Positions 1 through 4,965 of a stretch of 6,293 nucleotides of DNA are shown piece by piece. A model generated the notes under the pieces. That model searched no databases and was not told the DNA's origin. It was given only the letters and a program-made list of their open reading frames with translations. Origin of the DNA: Acidobacteriaceae bacterium (GTDB lineage: Bacteria > Acidobacteriota > Terriglobia > Terriglobales > Acidobacteriaceae). The stretch spans positions 13,891 to 20,183 of the forward strand of contig PKYX01000096.1 of NCBI GenBank assembly GCA_003132825.1. Reading direction: 5' to 3'. Position 1 is the first letter of the stretch. Each line of letters opens with the position of its first letter. Made by a program: the position numbers and the translations under genes.

Positions 1-1149
1 ATGTCGAAGACCAAGGGCAACGTGGTTGATCCTCTGGAGATCATCGAGCGGTTTGGCACCGATGCAACGCGGTTCACGCTGGCAGCCATGGCTGCTCCGG
101 GAACTGACATCGCCTTTAACGAAAGCCGGACCGAAGGCTATCGCAACTTCGCCAATAAGATTTGGAATGCGGCGCGGCTCATGTTCATGAACGTAGACAG
201 GATGGCGCCAGGTCTTCGGCCCGGTCGAGGTGCGGTTGGTGCGGGCCACCCACTCGCGCGACCCGGGTCCGAGACCCAATCCCCAACCGGAATTGCGGGG
301 TTTGAGCCAGGAACCCTCGAAGATCAATGGATCCTCTCTCGCTTCAGCCGGGTCACAGAGGCCGTGAATGACGCATTGGCGACCTACCGTTTCCACGAAG
401 CCGCGAACCGCATTTACGATTTCTTCTGGGGCGATTTTTGCGACTGGTACCTCGAGCTGATCAAGCCGCGCCTGGCTTCGAACCTAGGGGATGAAGCGCG
501 CCAGGCTTGCGCGAACCTGGTAAATCTTTTTGAAGCTGCATTGCGGCTACTCCACCCGGTGATGCCGTTCATCACCGAAGAAATCTGGCAGGCGATGTAT
601 GAGGGCGCGCCGCCACTCAAGTCGATCGCCTTGGCCGGGTTCCCGCAACCGGATCTGAGCCACGTGAATCCTACTGCCGAAACGCAGATGGCAATCCTGC
701 AGGATTTGATTGTCAGTATCCGCAACCTGCGGGCTGAACTCAAGGTGGAAATGAAGGCCCGGGTTCCGGTGGAAGTGTTCGCCCATGACCCGGAAACCGG
801 TGCCTCCATCATGCAGAATGAGGAGGCGATCCGACGGCTGGCGCACGTGGAAAGCATCACGAGTGTCGAAGAGTCGAAGGCAACGCAGGCTCCCTCGCGC
901 AGCACGACGCGTTTCGACGTGCACGTGGTCTATGAGAAAAAGATCGACAGTGTTGCCGAATGCGAGAGGCTGAGAAAAGAGTTGGAGAAAATCGAGAAAG
1001 AAATCGCCAACGGTCAGCGGCAGCTAGCGAACGAACAGTTCCTCGCCAAGGCTCCGGCACAGGTCGTCGAAGGGATTCGCAAGCGGGCACAGGAGTTACA
1101 GATACTACAGGGCACGACCAAGAGTAAGCTACAAGAGCTGGGATGTTGA
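1..1149 (+). CDS. valS: Valyl-tRNA synthetase, C-terminal part (5' end outside window)
   Basis: Cytoplasmic class Ia aminoacyl-tRNA synthetase that charges tRNA-Val with valine using ATP. The first residues, MSKTKGNVVDP, are the KMSKS signature loop of the catalytic domain, so the ATG at base 1 is an internal Met and the Rossmann and editing domains lie upstream of the window. Then come the stem-contact region (residues 15-65, with NKIWNAARLMFMN), the anticodon-binding helical domain (about 105-235, with DWYLELIKPRL at 148-158 and LLHPVMPFITEEIW at 183-196), and a C-terminal coiled-coil tRNA-binding arm (about 315-380, rich in Lys, Glu and Arg). The order and length of these parts are normal for ValRS. 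The oddity is an insert of about 36 residues (about 69-104, rich in Gly and Pro) between the KIWNAAR segment and LEDQWILSR, where other ValRS proteins have a short linker. The ORF stays open and the flanks remain in frame, so the gene looks functional. The gap to nadC is 73 nt. Confidence 0.96.
   Translation: MSKTKGNVVDPLEIIERFGTDATRFTLAAMAAPGTDIAFNESRTEGYRNFANKIWNAARLMFMNVDRMAPGLRPGRGAVGAGHPLARPGSETQSPTGIAGFEPGTLEDQWILSRFSRVTEAVNDALATYRFHEAANRIYDFFWGDFCDWYLELIKPRLASNLGDEARQACANLVNLFEAALRLLHPVMPFITEEIWQAMYEGAPPLKSIALAGFPQPDLSHVNPTAETQMAILQDLIVSIRNLRAELKVEMKARVPVEVFAHDPETGASIMQNEEAIRRLAHVESITSVEESKATQAPSRSTTRFDVHVVYEKKIDSVAECERLRKELEKIEKEIANGQRQLANEQFLAKAPAQVVEGIRKRAQELQILQGTTKSKLQELGC
259..306 (+). 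repeat. Possible in-frame dispersed repeat, copy in valS
   Basis: This part of the ValRS linker insert encodes RPGSETQSPTGIAGFE. A similar block, RPGSETPKPPGFE, is encoded in the same relative frame at 4472-4510 in an unrelated gene. At DNA level the first 18 bases match at 13 positions, and the final nine bases (GGGTTTGAG) are identical. The valS copy is nine bases longer in the middle. Both blocks sit in apparent loop insertions, which is what a coding-compatible dispersed repeat would look like. Against this, the Ser codon differs completely (TCC versus AGT), so chance similarity between low-complexity Pro/Gly linkers remains possible. Confidence 0.3.
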
Positions 1150-1155
1150 AACGAT

Positions 1156-1172
1156 CGAGAACCGGGTTCTCG
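1156..1172 (+). other. Small hairpin between valS and nadC
   Basis: CGAGAAC and GTTCTCG form a perfect 7-bp stem around the 3-nt loop CGG, starting six bases after the valS stop. No T-run follows, so it is not a standard intrinsic terminator. It could be a weak terminator, an mRNA 3'-end or stabilising structure, or chance. Confidence 0.35.
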
Positions 1173-1212
1173 CCCGCCGACTGAGTTGGACGGGCTAGGC
1201 GCCCGTTCCCCG

Positions 1213-1218
1213 CACAAT
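1213..1218 (+). promoter_or_regulatory. -10-like hexamer just before nadC
   Basis: CACAAT ends four bases before the nadC ATG, in a leader with no Shine-Dalgarno sequence. Its position matches the -10-like boxes before coaX and rlmD. No -35 is visible at 16-18 nt spacing (TTGGAC at 1186-1191 is 21 nt away), so this is the weakest of the set. Confidence 0.2.
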
Positions 1219-1222
1219 CGTT

Positions 1223-2101
1223 ATGGACTGGAATAGTCGGCGTATTGCCGCCATCATAGAAAACGCGCTGCTCGAAGATCGGGCTACGCGCGACGCAACC
1301 AGTTACGCCTGTATTGATGCCAACCAGCGGGCCGCGGCGACCATTCTGGTCAAACAGGAATGCATTCTGGCGGGCCTCGGGTGCGTTCCGCGCATCCTGG
1401 ATGTTTACGCGGCTCTCGACGGGGCGGTGATCTCGCACTATGAGGTGACCAGCCATCCCGAAGCCTTCGACGGCGTACGCATGCATAGCGGACAGCCCGC
1501 GGCCGTGATCCGGCACAATGCGCGGGTCATTCTCTCCTGCGAGCGCGTGATTCTCAATTTCCTGCAGCGGCTGAGCGGGATTGCCACACTCACTCGTCAG
1601 TTCGTCGACGCAGTCTCCGGCACCAAGGCGAGAATCCTCGACACTCGCAAAACCGCGCCCGGCCTGCGCATGCTGGATAAATATGCGGTGCGTTGCGGTG
1701 GCGGACAGAATCATCGGCTGGATCTGTCCGATGGGGTGCTGATCAAGAACAACCACATCGCTCTGGCCGGCGGAATCGTGCCCGTGCTCGAACGGGTGCA
1801 CCACAACCGGCGGGGGACGCAGCCGATCGAAGTGGAAGTGCGCTCGCCGCTCGAGTTGGAGGAAGCCCTGGAATACGGCGCCGAGGCCATTCTGCTCGAC
1901 AACATGCCGACCGAGGAGGTGAGACGCGCGGTCGACCGCGTCTCCCGGATGGAGCGGCGTATTCCGCTGGAATGCTCGGGAGGCATTACCCTCTCGAATG
2001 TCCGCAGTTACGCCGAAACCGGAGTGGACTTTATTTCGGTGGGCGCGCTCACCCATTCGGCCCCGGCGGTCGACTTGAGCCTGCGGATTGCGCCGGCCTA
2101 A
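1223..2101 (+). CDS. nadC: Nicotinate-nucleotide pyrophosphorylase (carboxylating), quinolinate phosphoribosyltransferase
   Basis: Converts quinolinate and PRPP to nicotinate mononucleotide, CO2 and pyrophosphate in de novo NAD synthesis. It is a soluble cytoplasmic enzyme, dimeric or hexameric in known members. The 292-aa length is normal. The N-terminal alpha/beta sandwich domain covers about 1-115, and the barrel covers about 116-280. Family signatures are present in order: ERVILNFLQRLSGIATLT (107-124), DTRKTAPGLR (140-149), the AVRCGGGQNHRLDL substrate-binding block (155-168), IKNNHI (174-179), EVEV (203-206), LLDNM (224-228), SGGI (252-255) and SVGALTHSAPAVDLSL (272-287). The basic substrate-contact residues in these motifs are intact. 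ATG at 1223 gives the expected N-terminus and is the natural start, though no Shine-Dalgarno sequence precedes it. It sits 73 nt after valS and upstream of birA and coaX. nadA and nadB are not in the window, so quinolinate supply must be encoded elsewhere. Confidence 0.97.
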   Translation: MDWNSRRIAAIIENALLEDRATRDATSYACIDANQRAAATILVKQECILAGLGCVPRILDVYAALDGAVISHYEVTSHPEAFDGVRMHSGQPAAVIRHNARVILSCERVILNFLQRLSGIATLTRQFVDAVSGTKARILDTRKTAPGLRMLDKYAVRCGGGQNHRLDLSDGVLIKNNHIALAGGIVPVLERVHHNRRGTQPIEVEVRSPLELEEALEYGAEAILLDNMPTEEVRRAVDRVSRMERRIPLECSGGITLSNVRSYAETGVDFISVGALTHSAPAVDLSLRIAPA

Positions 2102-2127
2102 GCAAATCCAGCTAGCCCGGTGGCCGG

Positions 2128-2143
2128 CAATCGCCGGCGATTG
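2128..2143. promoter_or_regulatory. Perfect 16-bp palindrome upstream of birA (operator-like, or nadC 3' hairpin)
   Basis: CAATCGCCGGCGATTG is a perfect inverted repeat with 8-bp arms and no spacer, lying 26 nt after the nadC stop. It overlaps the first bases of the putative birA -35 (2141-2146). A second, mutually exclusive RNA stem is possible: GCCGGC at 2123-2128 with GCCGGC at 2133-2138 around the loop AATC. The overlap with a promoter suggests an operator. The position after nadC also allows a terminator, but no T-run follows. It does not resemble the E. coli BirA operator half-site TTGTAAACC. Confidence 0.4.
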
Positions 2144-2169
2144 TGGTTTCGGCTCGCGTACCGCATAAT
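2141..2169 (+). promoter_or_regulatory. Candidate birA promoter
   Basis: TTGTGG (2141-2146) and CATAAT (2164-2169) are 17 nt apart, the ideal sigma-70 spacing. The -10 matches consensus at 5 of 6 bases and the -35 at 3 of 6. Predicted transcription start is near 2176, giving a leader of about 40 nt with GGGAGG at 2198-2203 before the GTG at 2215. This was judged by eye only. Confidence 0.4.
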
Positions 2170-2214
2170 TCCCGGATCAGGAAAGCATCGACAAGCCGGG
2201 AGGCAAAGGTACGA

Positions 2215-3237
2215 GTGCTGGCCCCACACAAGGCGGGGACGCGCAATCCCACGCCCCAGAGAACCGATCGTCGTCTGGGGAAAATTATCCAGCTCCTGGT
2301 GGACCACGCCACGGTCGTGGTCAGCGGTACCAAGATTGCAGAAGAACTCGGCGCCAGCCGCTCGGAAGTCTGGCGGCTGGTGCAACAGCTGCGCACGCTG
2401 GGTGTGGAAATTGCCGGGCACCCGGCCACCGGCTATCGTCTGAAAGCGGTGCCGGACCTACTGCTGCCGGACTTGCTGCTGCCTCTGCTGCGGGGCACAA
2501 TCTTCAGCCAGCACGTTCACCACTATTTCAAGATTGGGTCCACCAACCTCGCGGCTATGGAGGCGGCCGGCACCGGGGCGCCCGAAGGCAGCGTTTTCCT
2601 GGCCGAGCAACAAACTGCGGGACGAGGTCGAGGTGGGCATTCCTGGGAATCCACGCAGTCCGGAATCTACTGCTCTGTGCTGCTGCGGCCCGCGTTGCCG
2701 CCCTCGGATGCGCTGATTCTTTCGCTGGCGGCCGGGCTGGCGGTCGAGGCGGCAGTACGGCAGATCGATTCCCGGGTTGCGCTGGATTTGAAATGGCCGA
2801 ATGACGTGCTGATTGAGGGGAAGAAGTTCTGCGGCATTTTGACGGAAATGAATGCGGAAGCAACGCGTGTGCGTCACCTGGTGGTCGGAATCGGAATCAA
2901 TGTGAACCAGACGAGTTTTCCGGCGGAACTGCGGCCCATCGCTACGTCTTTGCGAATCGCCACGGGCCGCGAGTGGTCTCGGGCCGAACTCTGCGCGGCT
3001 TTGTTAAAATCGCTGGACCGCGAGTATCGTGATCTGCTGACCAAACCGGGTGCGCAAGAATCGATTTTGCAACGTTTCCAGGAGCGCTCGTCTTCGGTGC
3101 GCGGGCAGCAGGTGCAAGTCGAGGAAAATGGCGGGTTTGAGGGCGTGACCGAAGGCCTGGACACCCGCGGGTTCCTACGACTGCAAACCGCCGAGGGACT
3201 GCGGGTTGTGCTAAGCGGGACGGTCAGGCCGAAATGA
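2215..3237 (+). CDS. birA: Bifunctional-type biotin-[acetyl-CoA-carboxylase] ligase with N-terminal winged helix
   Basis: Activates biotin with ATP to biotinyl-AMP and transfers it to a lysine of biotin carboxyl carrier proteins. Members with an N-terminal DNA-binding domain can also repress biotin genes. From GTG at 2215 the protein is 340 aa (E. coli BirA is 321). Order: winged helix (about 19-77, with [20 protein letters not shown] and a GYRL wing end), a Leu/Pro linker with a small tandem duplication, a catalytic domain (about 95-290) and an SH3-like C-terminal domain (about 292-340). Catalytic signatures: GSTN (108-111), [15 protein letters not shown] (130-144) holding the GRGRGG adenylate loop, KWPNDV (193-198), GKKFCGIL (202-209) with the conserved Lys, and GIGINVN (225-231). 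Start choice: an in-frame GTG at 2143 would add 24 residues, but these have weaker coding character and overlap the candidate promoter. GTG at 2215 has GGGAGG 11 nt upstream. coaX follows after 25 nt. Product certain; start tentative. Confidence 0.93.
   Translation: MLAPHKAGTRNPTPQRTDRRLGKIIQLLVDHATVVVSGTKIAEELGASRSEVWRLVQQLRTLGVEIAGHPATGYRLKAVPDLLLPDLLLPLLRGTIFSQHVHHYFKIGSTNLAAMEAAGTGAPEGSVFLAEQQTAGRGRGGHSWESTQSGIYCSVLLRPALPPSDALILSLAAGLAVEAAVRQIDSRVALDLKWPNDVLIEGKKFCGILTEMNAEATRVRHLVVGIGINVNQTSFPAELRPIATSLRIATGREWSRAELCAALLKSLDREYRDLLTKPGAQESILQRFQERSSSVRGQQVQVEENGGFEGVTEGLDTRGFLRLQTAEGLRVVLSGTVRPK
2452..2481 (+). repeat. birA: 15-bp tandem duplication in the birA linker
   Basis: CCGGACCTACTGCTG is followed at once by CCGGACTTGCTGCTG (13 of 15 identical), encoding PDLLL twice. 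It lies between the winged helix and the catalytic domain, where length changes are tolerated, and it keeps the frame. Confidence 0.55.
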
Positions 3238-3252
3238 ATTCCGGCGAGCCGG

Positions 3253-3258
3253 CATAAT
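3253..3258 (+). promoter_or_regulatory. -10-like hexamer just before coaX
   Basis: CATAAT ends four bases before the coaX ATG. The wider string GCATAATTTCC matches the birA -10 region, GCATAATTCCC, at 10 of 11 bases. No Shine-Dalgarno sequence lies before the ATG, and no clear -35 is seen at 16-18 nt. If used, the transcript would begin at or beside the start codon. A small CCGG-CGAG-CCGG stem (3241-3252) abuts it. Confidence 0.3.
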
Positions 3259-3262
3259 TTCC

Positions 3263-4192
3263 ATGCTTCTAGTTCTCGATGTGGGGAACACCAATACGGT
3301 GCTGGGCGTCTTCGCGCAGGAGGCGAAGGTTCAAGCCGCGCACAACGGCGGCGCGGCCGTCGAGTCGCCTCACTATGAGCGATTGATGGCGAATTGGCGT
3401 GTGGCGACCATCGCTACGCAGACCGTGGACGAGTACGGCGTGCTTTTCCGCAATTTGTTCGCGATGGCCAAGCTGGAGGCCAGTGAAATTCGCGGGATCA
3501 TCATTTCATCGGTAGTTCCGCCGCTGGATTCTACGTTGCGCGAGGTGTGTGAGACCTACTTCAACAGCAAGCCCCTTTTTGTCGAGCCAGGAGTGAAGAC
3601 CGGCATGCCAGTCCTCTACGACAATCCGGCAGAAGTGGGCGCGGATCGTATTGTGAATTCGGTGGCAGCGTTCATGAAGTATGGCGGCCCATGCATCGTG
3701 GTCGATTTCGGAACAGCGACCACCTTCGATTGCGTTTCCGCCAAAGGAGAGTACGAGGGCGGCGTGATCTGTCCGGGCATCGGGATCTCGGCCGATGCTC
3801 TGTTTGAGCGCACCGCGCGCCTGCCTCGGGTGGATATGCGAAAGCCGGCGTCCATCATCGGACGGACGACCGTCGGGAGCCTGCAGTCTGGTCTCTACTT
3901 CGGCTATCTGGGCCTGGTGGATGGGATTCTCGCGAGGCTGCTAGAGGAAATGGGCCAGGAAACCAGCGTGGTCGCGACCGGAGGATTGGCTTCGCTGATT
4001 GGTACCGGATCGAAATACATCAAACAGGTGGATGATTTCCTTACCCTCGAGGGCTTACGCATTATCTGGGAGCGGAACGCAGTCGCTAAGCCGGTCCGTG
4101 ATCCTGCGCCCGCCAAGGCGCAGCGCAACACCTCTCCTCCGCCCGAGCGGCCGCGGTCCAAACCCTGGCCCGGCAAACCACATTCCCGCTGA
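3263..4192 (+). CDS. coaX: Type III pantothenate kinase
   Basis: Phosphorylates pantothenate with ATP, the first committed step of CoA synthesis. Type III enzymes are cytoplasmic dimers of the ASKHA fold, need a monovalent cation and are not feedback-inhibited by CoA. Motifs in order: [12 protein letters not shown] phosphate loop (6-17), SSVVPPLD (82-89), [21 protein letters not shown] (109-129) ending in the GADR motif with the catalytic Asp at 127, [11 protein letters not shown] (146-156), [12 protein letters not shown] (165-176), the ARLPRV segment (185-190), [17 protein letters not shown] (199-215) and ATGGLA (238-243). The length of 309 aa exceeds the usual 255-260 because of a loop insert of about 17-20 residues (about 20-40) after the first strands and a Pro- and Arg/Lys-rich tail (about 273-309) with no family counterpart. 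All active-site motifs are intact. ATG at 3263 starts directly at the conserved first strand. birA lies 25 nt upstream, a common genomic pairing. Confidence 0.97.
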   Translation: MLLVLDVGNTNTVLGVFAQEAKVQAAHNGGAAVESPHYERLMANWRVATIATQTVDEYGVLFRNLFAMAKLEASEIRGIIISSVVPPLDSTLREVCETYFNSKPLFVEPGVKTGMPVLYDNPAEVGADRIVNSVAAFMKYGGPCIVVDFGTATTFDCVSAKGEYEGGVICPGIGISADALFERTARLPRVDMRKPASIIGRTTVGSLQSGLYFGYLGLVDGILARLLEEMGQETSVVATGGLASLIGTGSKYIKQVDDFLTLEGLRIIWERNAVAKPVRDPAPAKAQRNTSPPPERPRSKPWPGKPHSR

Positions 4193-4198
4193 TTCGCC

Positions 4199-4903
4199 GT
4201 GGACAACTACTTCAATTATTTCACCGAAATCGAGGAGCAGTTTCAGCAATGCCGGGGGGGGAGTCTGTTGCTCTCGGCCTTGGACTGGGCGCTGATCGAG
4301 ACCTGGAAAGAAGCGGGCATTCCCCTCGAGGCCGCGCTGCGCGGCATTGCTGCGGCATTTGCGCGCTATGAAAAGCGACCGTCCAAACGCAAGGTGAACA
4401 GCCTGGCATATTGCGCGCAAGAAGTTCTGGCGGCAGCGGAGGAAATGAAGGAGGCCGCAGTGGGCGGCGTCCGTCCCGGGAGTGAAACCCCGAAGCCGCC
4501 CGGGTTTGAGGCCGCTGAAATTGCGGCTTTTCTCCACCGCAACGCGCAACAACTGGACGCTGCGAAGCTGCCGGAGCGCAAAGGAATCTCCGGGCAAGCC
4601 TTGGCCGGAGAAACGGCAATGACTCTGCGCGAACTTGCCGCAGTGTTGGAGAGGAAGGACTTGCCGCGTCTGGAGGACCTCGAGCGGCGGCTTACCGTGA
4701 TGGAGGAAAAATTGTTTGCCGTCTTGCTGGCTGCGACCTCCGACGACGAGATTGTCGCGGTGCGTGCGGAAGCGGACCGCGCCATGGCTCCTTACCGACG
4801 AAAAATGCCGCCGGCGCAAATCGATCAACTGCAGAAACAGTACGTACACAAGCGCCTTCTCGAGAAATACGGAATCCCGAGGCTGAGCTTGTTCTACCTT
4901 TGA
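4199..4903 (+). CDS. Conserved-looking protein of unknown function (234 aa) between coaX and rlmD
   Basis: I do not recognise a named family. I have an impression of similar proteins at this position in Acidobacteria, which I could not check. GTG at 4199 is six bases after the coaX stop, so translational coupling is likely; no Shine-Dalgarno sequence is evident. The protein looks soluble and mostly helical, with no signal peptide, membrane span or metal-binding Cys cluster (Cys at 18 and 72 only). Residues 1-60 hold an aromatic start (MDNYFNYFTEIEEQF) and a helical stretch, LLLSALDWALIETWKEAGIP, continuing LEAALRGIAAAFARYEKRP. This loosely recalls helical domains of DnaD-like replication proteins, a guess only. 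Residues 65-87 form a helix (VNSLAYCAQEVLAAAEEMKEA). Residues 88-104 are a Pro/Gly linker resembling the valS insert. Residues 105-185 are Leu/Glu/Arg-rich, possibly coiled coil, and the tail (200-234) is basic and aromatic. An eight-G run lies at 4254-4261. The frame reads sensibly on both sides of it. Confidence 0.85.
   Translation: MDNYFNYFTEIEEQFQQCRGGSLLLSALDWALIETWKEAGIPLEAALRGIAAAFARYEKRPSKRKVNSLAYCAQEVLAAAEEMKEAAVGGVRPGSETPKPPGFEAAEIAAFLHRNAQQLDAAKLPERKGISGQALAGETAMTLRELAAVLERKDLPRLEDLERRLTVMEEKLFAVLLAATSDDEIVAVRAEADRAMAPYRRKMPPAQIDQLQKQYVHKRLLEKYGIPRLSLFYL
4472..4510 (+). repeat. Possible in-frame dispersed repeat, second copy
   Basis: Encodes RPGSETPKPPGFE (residues 92-104 of the unknown protein), matching the block at 259-306 in valS at RPGSET and GFE and at 22 of 27 aligned bases in those two conserved parts. 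It interrupts two helical stretches in the host protein. AAACCC (4485-4490) and GGGTTT (4502-4507) could pair around an 11-nt loop, but the valS copy does not preserve this stem, so a palindromic-element identity is not supported. Confidence 0.3.
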
Positions 4904-4930
4904 AACGCCAAGCCCGTGGCTGCTCGTTTC
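4902..4930 (+). other. Imperfect hairpin after the unknown gene
   Basis: GAAACG (4902-4907) pairs with CGTTTC (4925-4930). An inner CCA/TGG pairing forms a loop of six and leaves a five-base bulge on the 3' side. It overlaps the stop codon of the upstream gene and has no T-run after it. It could be a weak terminator or mRNA end structure. Confidence 0.25.
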
Positions 4931-4953
4931 CCGCCGCGTCGATTTGCCTGGCA

Positions 4954-4959
4954 TAGAAT
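4954..4959 (+). promoter_or_regulatory. -10-like hexamer just before the rlmD-type gene
   Basis: TAGAAT (5 of 6 to TATAAT) ends six bases before the TTG start, so a normal transcription start would fall on the start codon itself. No Shine-Dalgarno sequence precedes the TTG. No -35 is seen at 16-18 nt; TTGAAA at 4900-4905 is too far away. Confidence 0.35.
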
Positions 4960-4965
4960 CATTCC

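Noticed and set aside
1..3. ATG at base 1 as a true gene start
   Set aside because: It is the Met of the KMSKS loop of ValRS; the gene continues upstream of the window.
857..2056. 399-codon open frame on the - strand across the valS end and nadC
   Set aside because: It lies antisense to clear nadC motifs, has no recognisable domain, and its composition is what the reverse of GC-rich coding DNA gives. A shadow frame.
2102..2214. E. coli-type biotin operator or a riboswitch in the birA leader
   Set aside because: No TTGTAAACC-type half-sites and no recognisable riboswitch core; only the unrelated 16-bp palindrome is present.
2120..2443. 107-codon + strand ORF overlapping the birA start in another frame
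   Set aside because: It overlaps the birA winged-helix region, which matches its family in the birA frame. The Trp/Arg-rich product looks like an out-of-frame reading.
3237..3262. Intrinsic terminator between birA and coaX
   Set aside because: The CCGG-CGAG-CCGG stem is only 4 bp with no T-run, and it abuts the coaX -10-like box. Too weak to call.
4055..4954. 299-codon open frame on the - strand opposite the unknown gene
   Set aside because: The + strand ORF fits the operon spacing and has coherent helical patterning; the - strand product is rich in His, Arg, Gln and Cys with no domain pattern, as shadow frames are.
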